Of a stretch of DNA of 64,000 nucleotides, positions 12,362 to 23,469 are shown piece by piece (positions within the stretch are counted from its first letter, which is position 1; each line of letters opens with the position of its first letter). Under the pieces are notes generated by a model, which was given only the letters and a program-made list of their open reading frames with translations, was not told the origin of the DNA and searched no databases. The stretch is from Icerya purchasi (Eukaryota; Arthropoda; Insecta; Hemiptera; Monophlebidae), in assembly GCA_039619475.1 (NCBI GenBank), contig CM077115.1, forward strand, positions 508,916,815 to 508,980,814, written 5' to 3'. The position numbers were made by a program, and so were the translations under genes.

Positions 12362-12393
<32 letters not shown>

Positions 12394-12575
12394 GGATCGC
12401 CAGTCAAGACATTACACAGCATTAAGTTGTGTCAGTGAGAGAGAGGGGGAAACGAATCAGAATTGAATATTACTGGAGATAGAAGCAATGAAGGATGCTA
12501 TAATAGGAATGATTGCCGGGGATGGAAGTGAAAGAATAAAAGAAGCACTGTAGAAAACTCGGTTGTGCCGTAAAG
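12362..12575 (-). mobile_element. Family A 3' tail, very short copy
   Basis: Poly-T at 12362-12392 is the tail. The minus strand reads the final 30 or so residues of ORF2 without a break: a LSLPSPAIIPIIASF segment and the end SISSNIQF before the stop, matching the C-termini of the copies at 11700 and 49880. It sits at the tip of the right arm of the fold-back-like element and just upstream of the gag ORF. TAAAGT near both ends may be a short TSD, but this is weak. Confidence 0.75.
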
Positions 12576-12875
12576 TGATGAGTCGTTTTTTCTGTGTTAT
12601 CAATTCCACATCACGGTATTGTCTACACGAGCGGTTTTATCAGATACTCTCGGTAAGATTATTCCAATTTATTATGTTATCATCGTTCGTTCGTTTCTAG
12701 CGATTGTATTTATATTTCAACTCATCTAGGTTTTTCAACATCTAACAGTATCGTTTTATTTTTATTTATTCATTTACTCTCTTTTTTTTTTCTTTTTTCC
12801 CTTCTTGTAATTCATTTCGCTGTTTTTCTCCTTGCCTTTTTTTTTTTTTCTTTTCTATTTTAAGTTAATTGATCG

Positions 12876-13187
12876 ATGAGCTCATCTAGTGGGGGCCGCC
12901 CGGCGGCTTCCTCCAAAGATTCAAAAGCTACTAGGTCGAATATGTCACTGAATCTGACGGAAGCTGACGCTGTCGGAAAGGGCAAACCTTCCGGCCTTCT
13001 CTCGCCGTCTATAATTGTACCAAGTAAGGATCTGCGGTTCTCGCAACCCGATCTGCCTAATATCGTTACCTCCAACAACATTAACAACAGCCCTATTAAA
13101 GCCATTGAAAGTGTCAGTATCAATAGGAGCAATAATAATAATAATAATAAAAACAACAGTAACATCATTACTTTCACCACCACCGCT

Positions 13188-13220
<33 letters not shown>

Positions 13221-13233
13221 AATATTAATAATA

Positions 13234-13273
<40 letters not shown>

Positions 13274-14563
13274 CATTAATAATAATAGGTAATTTAATAC
13301 TTTCTCTTGATCATCCGGGTCCTTTCACCGTCTACGTTGAAATTTGCTCTATGGAAAGAAACCTAAGTCATCTGCATCCCTTGGCCCTTGCTAAGCTAAT
13401 CAACTCTGTTTTTTTTTTTGGCCTGAACAAATACCGTTCATTTGGCCAATCAGCTCTGTTTCCTCGTTACATTCATGCGTTGTCCCTCAAGGATGAGTTC
13501 GTGTCGCAATGAAATTTCCATCCGTTGATTCCGCTAACGCCTTTCTTGCATATCCTAGTTTTTTTGTGCAACATAACATCAGAGCTTATATCCCCAATAG
13601 TGTATTATTCAGAATGGACGTCATCTCCGGCGTGCATCCGTCGTTTTATGAAGAGGAAATATTGGAAGGAATCGAATCGCTTTTGTCCACCGTATATGCC
13701 GTTCTTCAGACGGCGTTAAAATCCCTACTCGTTCAGTTGAACTCAGATTTTATAATACCACTCTCCCGGAATTCGTTTTGATTTTTAAGATGCGATTTCC
13801 TGTTTTCCCTAGTATCCGATCGCCCACGCAGTGTTTCAAATGTTTTCTTTTTGGACATATCGCAAAGTACTGTCGTAATTCTTCTAACATCTATTCGCAT
13901 TGCGCTTCTAAGCACCCAGTTTCTGAATGCAGCAATCTACAGGAACTGCCCATCTGTCGCAATTGCAAAGGCACTCACTCTGCCATTGGCCGATCCTGCC
14001 CTGAATGGATCAGGCAGAAGGATATAAAACGCATTATGGCATTTGAGAATATTTCATTCCAGAAGGCTTCTCAATCTAAAAATAACAATTTAGCCTCTCG
14101 TGCATTTTCATATGCCGACCGAGCCTCGATGTCCAGTTCTTCTCCTAATAATTCCCTTAAGTCTCTTTCATCACCACCCTCCCTCCTCTCTAATTCTTTC
14201 CCGAGACCTAAATCCCCTACCTTCCATAAAATCCGTAACTCCAAAGCGCCTTATAAACCCTCTCCGCGGTTTCCTCCACTTCCATCTAACCGTATCCCAT
14301 CTCCCTCTAATGGATGGGCTTTCAACAAATCTACTCCTACTCTGTCTAATTCTACTTCAATTAATAGTATTCTCTCAAATCCTGCTAAGGTCATTCCTGC
14401 CTCGTTGGTCACTACTAACTCTTCTTATCCAATTTCTTCTCCTTTAATTGAAAATATTTTTTCAGCCATCTTGGAAATACTCTCTTTTAATAACATTGCT
14501 TCTTCTTTTTCCTTTGTTGATTCTAAATCTCGTTTTCTTTCCAGTAACACACAGATAAATTAA
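12876..14563 (+). pseudogene. gag-like ORF1 with three zinc knuckles, frameshifted
   Basis: Nucleic-acid-binding ORF1 protein of a jockey/R1/I-type non-LTR element, expected to coat element RNA. A Ser-rich N-terminus starts at the ATG at 12876. An Asn-coding microsatellite follows, then the gag core (GPFTVYVE and AYIPNSVLFRMDVISGV blocks). The zinc-knuckle region near 13830-14000 has CFKCFLFGHIAKYC, a second knuckle whose first Cys is replaced by Tyr (YSHCASKHPVSEC), and CRNCKGTHSAIGRSCP. A long Ser/Pro-rich tail ends at 14563. The reading frame changes at the microsatellite (about 13270), at about 13510 and at about 13700, so it cannot be translated as one protein. Confidence 0.85.
13128..13290 (+). 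repeat. AAC/AAT microsatellite inside gag ORF1
   Basis: An imperfect array of AAT, AAC and AGT triplets coding for poly-Asn in the ORF1 frame, or poly-Thr/poly-Ile in the others. The gag frame enters the array as Asn codons, but downstream homology resumes in a different frame. Loss or gain of bases within or beside the repeat is therefore the likely cause of the ORF1 break. Confidence 0.9.
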
Positions 14564-14663
14564 TTCCTCTTCCTACGATTAAGAAAATAGGAAGGAAAGT
14601 AAGAAGATTCGGGGCTGAATTTTCTTCTTATTGTTCTCTTCTGTTTCTTTTCTTGTACCCTAA

Positions 14664-15189
14664 ATTCTCTTTACTTCTTTCTTATCTAATCTTTCTGATA
14701 ACGCACAAAATATGATATTTAAATCAGTTGTATAACTGTTTAATTGTATTATTTAATATCTCCTCTTCTTCCTTATTTGTTAATCGTGCAGTCGCTGATT
14801 CAATACATTTATTATATCTTTTTCTCTATCGAATGCACTGACGTCAAGATAACTTGCTCATGCTAAGTACTTGAATTTGATAGCATTCGAATTATTTCTG
14901 TTTGCTCTCACATTTGCTGTTCCACTAGTTCAGCGGTGAGATTGACTAGCGTGTATAGCAAGAAGCTTTGAGCAGCATAATTTATCCTAATGGGTATTAT
15001 TTCATTTATGCATAGGTTTCAAAACCTTTTTGCTCTTAGCAGAAATTTTTTGTTTGCCTCCTACGATTTCCTACACGAATGCACTCTTTTTTCCTTCTTT
15101 TCATTACTTTTAGAATTCCCTTCTAATTTATTAGCCCCGACTTACTCTCTACGGATTTCTAATCGTTACAATTTACTTTCCTCCGTTTC
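14664..15189. other. Spacer between gag remnant and jockey RT
   Basis: No domain recognised. The 3' end of the minus-strand jockey copy may extend into 14900-15190, but after the thumb motif the expected downstream jockey sequence is not readable. A plus-strand pyrimidine-rich ORF at 14990-15310 is probably antisense to it. Confidence 0.4.
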
Positions 15190-16600
15190 TCTTCCAACCT
15201 ATTTCAATCCCATTAATACGAATGTGTTTACTTTTCTTTTTACCCACGTTAATTTTGAATCTATGTGTATACCTAAGTATTTTGTAGACTTTGCAACTGG
15301 AGCTCGCTGATTATTAATATGGACTGCAGCGCATGAATCCCGATTATTTAAAGTAAAAGTTACGTGTACAGATTTCTGTTCATTTAACTGATTTCCCAAT
15401 CCCTCATTCATTCTGTTATACGACCCAGATTATGCTGCAGATTGCTATTCGCTACAGCCTGGGAATGACTGACTGATAATATTGCTGCATCATGAGCGAA
15501 CATTGTAATTGTCGTATCCCGTGCTGATGGTATGTCCGCTGTATATACAATAAGTACAGAATAGGTCCTAAAGCACTACCGTTTTTTTTAACCCCCTTCC
15601 CTTTTGGTCATATCAGCAACGGATCTTCGCCCAGAAACGACACTAGGGAAAAGACTCAGTTAGATGTAGATTCAGTCAGCTATTGATAAAATAAAAGAAC
15701 TGAGGATAGGAACAACGGAGATCGAATTTTGTGGAATACCTATTTGTATCGGATAAATTGCTGATGTAGCCTCTTCACACGTAATACACGAAATCAACAA
15801 TTGGATAAATACGATTTTAAAATATGACACAAGTTAATTATGAAACTGCAACTTATTTTGAAGATAAGTCCTTGGTGTTTTACGCAATCAAATACCTGTG
15901 CAATGTTGAGAAGCACAATTGAGCAATATCTTTTTCCTTCAGATGCTTTTTCTATTAATGACGTTATGCGATGTATTTAACAAATTGTTGAACGTTTCCT
16001 GCGAAAGCCAAACTGATGATCAGGTAATTTCGTAAGAAGGTTGATACGTTTGAAGAGTAATTTCTCAAACAATTTTGATACAGCCGGCAACGGTGATATC
16101 GGTGTCGATATGATTTGACTTCTTCCGCTGGTTTATCGGGATTTTTGAGCGTAATGATTTTGGCTAATTTAAAACACTTTGGTACACATGATACAAGCAT
16201 CAAATATAACATATATATGTGAGTAGTATAATACTTTTTCTTGACAGTTGTTTCAACAGTCCTGGTGAGATCCCTTCGATTCCTGGCCATTTTTTAGGAT
16301 TGATGTTATCAATTTAACCTGCTATTTCAAGCGGAGTGATAAATTTGATTGGTTGTTCAGACAATTCTGTTCTATTGCATACTAATTTTGACTGGACGTT
16401 ACGAATAATTCCGCTATTTCTTTATCACGATGAAACCAGTACCAGGATTCATCCTCAAAGGTGATATTCTAACAACTGGTCATTTCAAATAGTACGTTGC
16501 CTTCCATAAGGAGTAATTTTTCCACAGTAGGACTCAAATTGATCATATAATCAGAGAAGCTCTTCTGCTTTGTTTTGATATATTAATTTAGTCAGTTTAA
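15190..16600 (-). pseudogene. Jockey-clade reverse transcriptase remnant (family B, copy 1)
   Basis: Reads on the minus strand from about 16330 down to 15190. Order: an early RT segment (GIEGISPGLLKQLS), a PKCFKLAKIITLK region, a QFGFR-like motif in decayed form, the IGIPQ half of motif B, then after an insertion the other half (GSALGPILYLLYTADIP), motif C as FAHD instead of FADD, and the thumb (KSVHVTFTL, then KYLGIHIDSKLTW). Jockey elements lack RNase H, consistent with none here. Several frameshifts and stops are present, and the catalytic FADD is damaged. Sequence above 16330 is probably the linker after the endonuclease, and is weaker. Confidence 0.85.
15582..15726 (-). mobile_element. 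Family A tail inserted into jockey RT motif B
   Basis: T run at 15582-15589 followed on the minus strand by the family A 3' UTR and the ORF2 C-terminus (VVPILSSFILSIAD). It divides the jockey RT exactly between Pro-Gln and Gly of the conserved motif B, so it arrived after the jockey copy. No convincing TSD was visible, which may reflect decay or an endonuclease-independent insertion. About 145 bp remain. Confidence 0.75.
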
Positions 16601-16799
16601 GTTGTCTAATTTCAAACTAGTAGAAATTTCTTTGTGCGACAACATTGTTAACTGGAATTGGAGTTTCAATGAAATCTTGACTGTACGCCTCTAATTTTTG
16701 AATTGTTTTTAAACTTATTTTTAAACCGATCCGTTGGTCTAAATGATTTTTAAACGAATCCTAATTTGTAAATTGATTTGTGAGCATCATCAGTCGCTA

Positions 16800-17230
16800 A
16801 AAGAAGTATATGGAATTCGAGCCAAGCGAAATGTTAAATTGTGAAAAATCAGCAGAGGAACGAAAAAGGATCGCTAGCAAGCAGAATGGGAACAACGTTT
16901 TTGTGGAATCAAACTGTGTGCTGTTAAATCGCTGCTGTCAAACCGGCGAATGTCATTCCGTCAGAACCATACAGAGGAAGTCGTAATAGCTCGCTTAAGA
17001 ATTGGACACATCAAAATGACACCTTCTTCAAAACACCGAACCGTTTCTCTGTTAAAAATGTCAGTGTCAACCGTCAGTACACTACATATTGATTGACTGT
17101 CGGAAGTACCATAAAGAAAGACAGACACCTATTACAACTGCAATGATTTAAGCATTAATTATATATTACCTGATAATGTGGATAATATTAACACCTTACT
17201 AAACTTCCTGAAATCATACAATTTTTTTCT
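16800..17230 (+). pseudogene. RNase H-type non-LTR element C-terminus (family D, copy 2)
   Basis: Plus-strand frames read the C-terminal module found after RNase H in many insect non-LTR elements: EEVVIARLRIGHIKMT, a Cys-rich segment with KCQCQ and HHILIDC-like residues in two frames, then a short helix ending in FLKSYN before the stop. It parallels the minus-strand copies near 42.7 kb and 32.6 kb. Frameshifts break it several times and no RNase H domain precedes it here. No poly-A tail was recognised. Confidence 0.7.
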
Positions 17231-17299
17231 TATAATTTTTACCTATTATTGCTGTTGTAAAGTTTATTACATACGTTATTATTTTTACTTGCTTGGGTA

Positions 17300-17600
17300 A
17301 AATAGTAGTATAAATCATAGAACAAACCACATTCTACAAATACAGTTCCAGCACAAAACCTTGCAATATTACTGTGACTGTAAAGCGTATTTTAAAATAG
17401 CTCCCTATTTTAATATGCACATTTCTCTGGTTATAACTGGTTTAATATATAGAATAAACTATTGTCTAATCCTAAATCTTTAAGCAATTGCAATAATTTA
17501 TTCAAATTATTGCTATCGAACGCCTCAGTAATATTTAATGTTAACAAGTAACATTTATAATTTTTGTTTTTGTAACATGTTATAATCTGTATCACGCTGA
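17300..17600 (-). pseudogene. Reverse transcriptase motif A fragment
   Basis: The minus strand reads an RT palm segment with motif A as LNITEAFDSNNLNKLLQL (catalytic Asp replaced by Asn), followed by a short helix and stops. Sequence beyond 17380 towards lower coordinates is only faintly RT-like. It opposes the plus-strand RT fragment that begins 40 bp away, so two unrelated fragments abut here. The family is not determined. Confidence 0.55.
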
Positions 17601-17644
17601 TTTATTTTGCATCTATACTATTACTAGTTATTTCAAAAGTAGAT

Positions 17645-18110
17645 ATGCTACTCTGGGCGTAGGGGACTTTGTAAACAAAGTGTGGTGTTCCGCAGGGTTC
17701 TGTTTATGGATCCACACTCTGAAATATATTATATTCTCATATACATCATATGGTAGATGAGTTTAGCTCATTAATTAACCTACATTAGGAACTAATTTCT
17801 TATGTCGGCGACTTGTACATTCAATTTATGATTTAAAAATTATTGAAATTGTTTGCAACTACCTAGAAAACTAATTATCTTGATCTCTATTTTCCCATTC
17901 GCAAACATCAATTTATTGCATTTGGTGAGCAGGGAATAGTAGATAAGGTTTAAAAGCTTGCTCTCATTACTAATGAATCGGTTTCCCATACAAAACAAAT
18001 GAAACACTTAGGTATCTTAATTGATGACAAACTTACATTTATTTCCTATGTCAAATATATATATATAGAAAAGATGTGATGATATTTATTATAAACTCAA
18101 AAGGCTCCAA
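17645..18110 (+). pseudogene. Reverse transcriptase motif B to thumb fragment
   Basis: Plus-strand frames give motif B (CGVPQGSVYGSTL), a decayed motif C with YVGD in place of YADD, and a thumb segment (MKHLGILIDDKLTF). Stops and frameshifts are frequent and the catalytic motif is lost. This thumb differs from the family A thumb that begins immediately downstream, so a family A copy probably inserted at, or was joined to, its 3' side near 18110. Confidence 0.6.
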
Positions 18111-18111
18111 C

Positions 18112-19375
18112 CTAATATTTATGTTTTCATCTCCTCTTATAAGTCTTCTATTGTCTCTTTACACTACGCCCTTTTATTTCTTTCTCAATCATCCTAAACC
18201 TTCTGCGTTCCTCCTTCCGTTATTTGGGTGTTTTTCTGGATAGCCGACTTCTCTTCCATGTCCATATCAACTGTCTACACGTGTCCTCCTTTAGAAGGCT
18301 CAACCTCATTAAATCCCTTTCGACACACTGACTGTGGAAGTGATTCTGTGATCCTGTTTATGTTTTACAAATTTTTTATTCGCTCTGTTCTTGATTACTG
18401 TTCCTATATTTATGGTAATTCTTCTAGATCCCTTTTGTCTAAGCTCGATCAGGTCCAAAATAAATGTCTCTGCCTTGGAGCCCAACAATCTACTCCTATC
18501 CCAGCTCTGCACGCTGAATCTTACATTCCTCCTCTTTTTCTTCGACGTTCATTCTTGGGTTATAGTTTCCTCATCAAACGGTTGCCGATTTCCTCTTACT
18601 CTCTTATTCCTTCTTATTTTTTCATCTTGCGTAACTGGCGTTTTTCTGCTAACAAAACTCCTATTCTATCTCTTATCGCTGGTCGTCCTATCCAGTTTTC
18701 TCTGTATATATCCAAACTTACGATAAACTCCCTTATTTCTCCTTCAATTTTTTTTCTTTTCTTCATCCTATTAACTGCTTTTATTCTCACGTTTCTCCCG
18801 AACCTATTCTTCATCATTTTGTTAGATCAGAATTTTGACAGAATTTTAGCTCTTTTTTCCCCGACCATTTTTTGATCTTCAATCGCAATGGTGTTCCGTC
18901 CTTTTCTTAATTATTTCGAGTCCTTTAAACTTCCCTCCTTTTGTTCAATCTTTTATGCTGAGTCTTCTGCTATTCTGCATGTTCTTCTTTTTATCAGATT
19001 TCCAGTTGCCTCTCGCAATCTCCTTATCCCGTCGAATGCTCAAAGCTTGCTGCAGACTATCACATCTCTTCTCCCTTCTAACTCAACCGACTACGTCATT
19101 CTTCTTATTCGTTCCTTGATTTATTATCTCTTCGTTTTCCACTTAATCCAAACGGATTTCTTTTAAAATCCTGTCCATGCCGGAACGGAGCGAAATGAGT
19201 TGGTTGACTCATTCGCTCGATTATCTTCTTCTTCTGGTAGGTTTCTTCCTGCTTTCCCAGTTTTCAATATTACCCAACCCGGACTTCTTTTTTCTTGTCT
19301 ATTGAACCTTCCCTTCCACGCTTCCCCTGGTTTCTTAACTTTCCTTCTATGTGCCGTTCCATCCTCTCTGCACGT
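18112..19375 (+). mobile_element. Family A fragment: thumb and RNase H
   Basis: Plus-strand frames read the family A thumb (YLGVFLDSRLLF), the long connection region (LRNWRFSANKTPIL) and an RNase H remnant (FKLPSFCSIFYAES, then a decayed SLARLSSSS equivalent). At least five frame changes occur, and the first RNase H Asp block is missing or unreadable around 18800-18900. The 3' end with the C-terminal tail and poly-A is absent, so the copy is truncated at both ends. The sense strand has the strong pyrimidine bias of the family. Confidence 0.75.
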
Positions 19376-22300
19376 ATGTATTTATATTTATATTAACTCT
19401 ACTTTTTTTTTTCTTCTTCAAAGTATCATTAAATTGTTCTTTGTTTTGTTTATGTATACATATTTGGCATACTCACTATTACATACTTGGTGACTGAGAG
19501 GACTATGTTTTTCATCCTCTTTTCACCTCTTAGCTTAAGCATACTTGGCAGGGAACTGTCCTAGTACCTCGCCCCTTTATATACATTATAATATAAAATA
19601 TACTTAGTCCATCCACTTGTTGGAATTGGGGAGAATTAAAAAGAAACCATACAAGTCGTTGAAACCTATAAAATTACAGAAGTGCTTTGTAATTTAAGCT
19701 GTTACAAAATTAATCAAAATTACGGCAGTAAAATTAGGAACTATTAAAAGGAGAAGATATCGATAGTCAGGTATTTTATGTTCTGATCGCTAATGGTTGG
19801 CGAATGAGTGAACGTGCAATGAAATGGAAAGGTGGTCCGGTGAACTTGGTCTGATCGAGCGCTCGTTTAACATTTGCGCAGTCGATTTATTTAAACAGTC
19901 CGGTTAACTTATTTTTATTTCAACATTAAAAAGTAGAAATACGACTGCGTGATTTAATTAACAAAGAACAAGGTGAAAGTAGAAAATAAACTAAAGAAAT
20001 GTTCGCTCCATAAAATTTACAATTAAACTTGAATTAAAGTCGTAAATTGCCGGAGGAAAATGCGAGTTAAACTTTGCTAAAAGTTGCGAAACTGTTTAAT
20101 CAGTGACGAAGTGAGGGTAGTCCGAAGAAACAGGAATCATCTGTGTACATAAATATATGATGAAAGTTTGCAAATCCTGCCGGAGCAAGAAAAACTATCG
20201 AGCTGAAATTAAAATTTTCTTAAGAAATTATGTCATCCGGCTGGAAATACATCTTATTTTTAAGACATTCCAATTCGTTTTCTCCCGAAATTAAAAGTCA
20301 AGACAAAACATCGCCCAAGTTTTTGTGCGGGCGCAGTTTGAAACTTTTTCGCGACATAAAAAAAGTGAACTGGAAAAATTATTTTTTCTTCTTTTATGTA
20401 AATAGCGCAAAACTTTTATGATCAATGAAGAAATATGTGTAATTTAAGTAAACAAGAAGGAGCAAACGTCACAAAATCATAAATTTAACCGAATACAACG
20501 GCTGATGACTTCCAAATTCCTATATTTAGTAAATATATACGTTTAGGTATACCTACACATGCACATAGCAGTAACTTGCAAAAAAATCTGGATGTTTGTA
20601 ATAAATGACAGCAGAAAAGAAATATTTAAATAAATTTTTTTTTTAAAAGCTACGTTTTTAAAATGAACCAAAAAGTATAAAATAAGTTTTCCTAGACTCA
20701 TTCAGATATATAACACCATAAAGATTGTCTTGAAAACTGGGCGGTAAAATGTAATAGTTATAAAAAAAAACGTTAAGGTTTATAGAAGCGCAGGCAATCG
20801 ATAACTGATGCATGAATATAGTTCACCTGAGTCACTTATGGTTTTTTTGGTACTACAAATGATGTGGATTGTTGCATGATTTTTCTCACTGACAACTACT
20901 CTCTCTACACTCTTTACTGTTGCACGTGTCGACCTTTTTTTTGTTTTATATATCTTACAGATTTTTTTTATAGCTATTAAATTTTGCTCACTAGTTTTTT
21001 ATTATAAATCTGAATGGTTCTAAGAAAAATCATTGTATACTTTTCAGTTCATTTTAAAAACGTGGTTTTAAAAATAAAAAAAATTTATTGAAATAATTAT
21101 TTTCTGATTTTAAGCCTCGTGTGTGTGAAATTTCGCAATCAGTTTCAAACGCGCCGTAAAATTACATACGCAGAAGCACAAACAGTAAGACTGTGTTAGC
21201 ATGACAGACACATTCACTAAACGCGCATGCATACTACTCATCGACACGCTCTTACTGCTTGTGCTTATGTCTGTCGTGAAAAAAGTCTACGAGACAGAGA
21301 TGGAGAGAGAGAGCGAATATATTCGTGCACGCGCGTATGTAAAAGAGAGAAAGAAAGTAACAGTGTAGTGAGGAAAGAACTAGCGGCGGGAGACCGTACT
21401 CTCATATATAATACAAAGATCTGCACAAAAGAGAATTTGAGAATAATGTTGCCTTAGTTAAGCCCATGGTGACGTCACTTTGATTAATATCAATATTTAA
21501 TAAATATCAATACTTATTCTCGGTTTTATGCGCACAGCATTGCAACTAGATAATGTTTTTAAACGGTTTTCACTAAGTTACATTGTACTATATGTTCAGC
21601 TGTTACTAGTATGATTATTTCATTATTATGTTTTATCGATTATTCCCGGTTCCGTTAATTACCGTTCGGTTCGTGTAAAGTCACCGGCTCATCCAAGACG
21701 ATTGTTGTATTACCTGACAAAGCCACTATTATTGGAATAACAATTTCGCGTTCTACCGCGTCTACTGTGAATAGAAACCTTTTCGGCGCACTGTTTAGAT
21801 TCATCAGAATCTACCATGGATGCTGACAATGATTAAGTGTGATTGATGGCCATGCTTTTAATCAAGAAATCAATAATTGTGCGAATATTATCACGTTACA
21901 AGTCAAAAATAAATGATTAATTGCGCGATAATATTTCTTTAAATTTATAAAATTTTACACCCAATTAATTTTTTAAACGTCCCGTCAAAATTAAATTCTG
22001 GGTGAGCGGTTTTCTTAACAATATCACTCTATTTTCGTGAGTTGTCTTGAATAAAAAATTGCTAATTTGTATTTAATTTATACTAATAGCTTTATATAAA
22101 ATATTAAACAAAACACAAATGACTTAAAATGCTTGTATTACAAATAAGACAATTAATTAATTGACGGCCCCCTTTCGCAACGCCGCACGCACACTAACTA
22201 TAGCATTTTCACACTACACACACACACCTATGCAAATGGTCTAATTTCACAGGTAAAACATAAAATATAATTTGCTCCCTCTGCCGGAGTACAATCTGTG

Positions 22301-23013
22301 AATTCTTTGAAACTTGAATAGCTAATTGTTGAATCTTCCACTGTAATTGACTCCTTTTGCTGTCTTGATTTATATTGATTTATTTCTTCTGCTTTCGTAT
22401 ATAAGAATATATATCTTTTACTTTAATAAATATTATAATTATTTCATTTTATTAGAAACCGTTCAACCATGAAAACTGGTTAAAAAAAATTCAATAGATT
22501 AATTCTTTAAAATATAAACGTATTCCATTTAAATAAAACATATTCTTTTTTAAATTAAAAATGTTCTTAATAAAATATATTATGAATAAAATTTTTTTAG
22601 CTCATTCGAGGTATAACCCTGACTAGCCCGAAATTATTGAAAATTGTAAGCCAGAAACTTACTTAATTATTCCTATATATTTCCACGTATACAAAAATGT
22701 ATTTATACCGTTGTCAAATGATTGATATTATAATTTCCCGTTACGCCCTGTTATGGCTAAAACGCCATAATTTTAATACTGCCACAACAAACAGCTAGTT
22801 TGTGCAAGAAAAAAAGGAAAAAATGCAATAGCAACAAACGTCAAAAACGACGATTTTTCATTTCTGTACGAAATCGATATATAGCTTTGCAGGTCGACCC
22901 TGAACTTGTTAATGATACCATTCATAGGGAATTAATATAAAATCCCTCCGATTATTTTTTCCCGATTCGTTCAATAATCATGCAGCTCCTAATGATTACT
23001 TAAATAACAATAT
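19376..23013. other. Long noncoding stretch
   Basis: About 3.6 kb with no protein domain. Around 21170-21270, CAGAAGCACAAACAGTAAG and CTTACTGCTTGTGCTT form a short imperfect inverted repeat, followed by a GA-rich purine tract at 21290-21360. Neither pairs with further transposon features. Nothing else was recognised. Confidence 0.5.
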
Positions 23014-23021
23014 CGAGAATA

Positions 23022-23461
23022 TAGTAGCGGCGTAGCAAGTGGGAGGGCAACAGTGGCAGCCGCTTCCCAAAGAAAAAACTGCGGGGCGACGCCCCCTCAC
23101 AAAAAATATATATTATACTAGTATATACTATAACAGTTGTTTAATAGAAATCCAAGAACATTAAATGAAAAGCAGATAAATAAAATTTATGTTCATTTCA
23201 AATACGTTATTAATCACATTTTCTTTCATTTTTTATTTTTATTTTTACATGCTTTTTGATTATACATTATTTCTTACAATATAAAAGTTGTACCATGTAA
23301 TATTTATTGTAACAAATATCGTTAATTATGTAGATTAGGATGAAGCATTACACTAGTAACTATCTCTTTTCAAACATATAGGTGCGTGTGTGAACGTGTA
23401 TAGGCCTCTCTATGTATATAAGGGTGATTTATGTTTGTGTCCTAACGTCGGCGCGCCACTG
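23022..23461. mobile_element. hAT MITE with 8-bp TSD
   Basis: A 440-bp element. The left end reads TAGTAGCGGCGTAGCAAG and the right end, reverse complemented, CAGTGGCGCGCCGACG, both close to the CAGTGGCG start common in hAT terminal repeats. CGAGAATA flanks it exactly at 23014-23021 and 23462-23469, the 8-bp duplication expected for hAT transposition. There is no coding sequence, so it is non-autonomous. It lies immediately 5' of a gag-like remnant. Confidence 0.8.
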
Positions 23462-23469
23462 CGAGAATA

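Larger units (their letters stand above)
9668..12362. mobile_element. Fold-back-like element with about 200-bp inverted arms
   Basis: The left arm (about 9668-9875) recurs inverted at about 12118-12362. Exactly or nearly shared blocks include ACTTTATACATAC, GGGGTTTTCGAGGT, ATTACATTTTGTTAATTCAA and AAAGCTTTTATATTGTGG. Inside the arms, a block at 9885-9960 is repeated in direct orientation at about 11940-12035. Removing the family A insertion (10598-11773 plus TSD) leaves about 1.5 kb. No transposase was found. The right tip is obscured by another family A tail starting at 12362, so the outer ends and TSD are uncertain. Alternatives are a MITE with very long TIRs or two inverted solitary copies of one repeat. 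Confidence 0.6.
12576..14660 (+). mobile_element. Non-LTR element 5' part: leader and gag ORF1 (probably family A)
   Basis: Contains a 5' leader of up to 300 bp followed by the gag-like ORF1 described separately. After ORF1 a pyrimidine-rich spacer runs to about 14660, and no endonuclease or RT follows. Retaining the 5' half while losing the 3' half is the opposite of normal 5' truncation, so a later deletion or insertion removed ORF2. Assignment to family A is inferred from the same pyrimidine-rich, Ser/Leu/Phe-rich sense strand; no copy joins this ORF1 to a family A ORF2. Confidence 0.6.

Noticed and set aside
12860..13276. Long minus-strand ORF rich in Leu
   Set aside because: It is the reverse of the AAY microsatellite and the gag ORF1; the plus-strand frame carries the recognisable protein.
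15000..15310. Plus-strand ORF of 106 codons at 14990-15310 as a family A piece
   Set aside because: It is pyrimidine-rich like family A but matches no family A block, and its last third is antisense to the jockey thumb.
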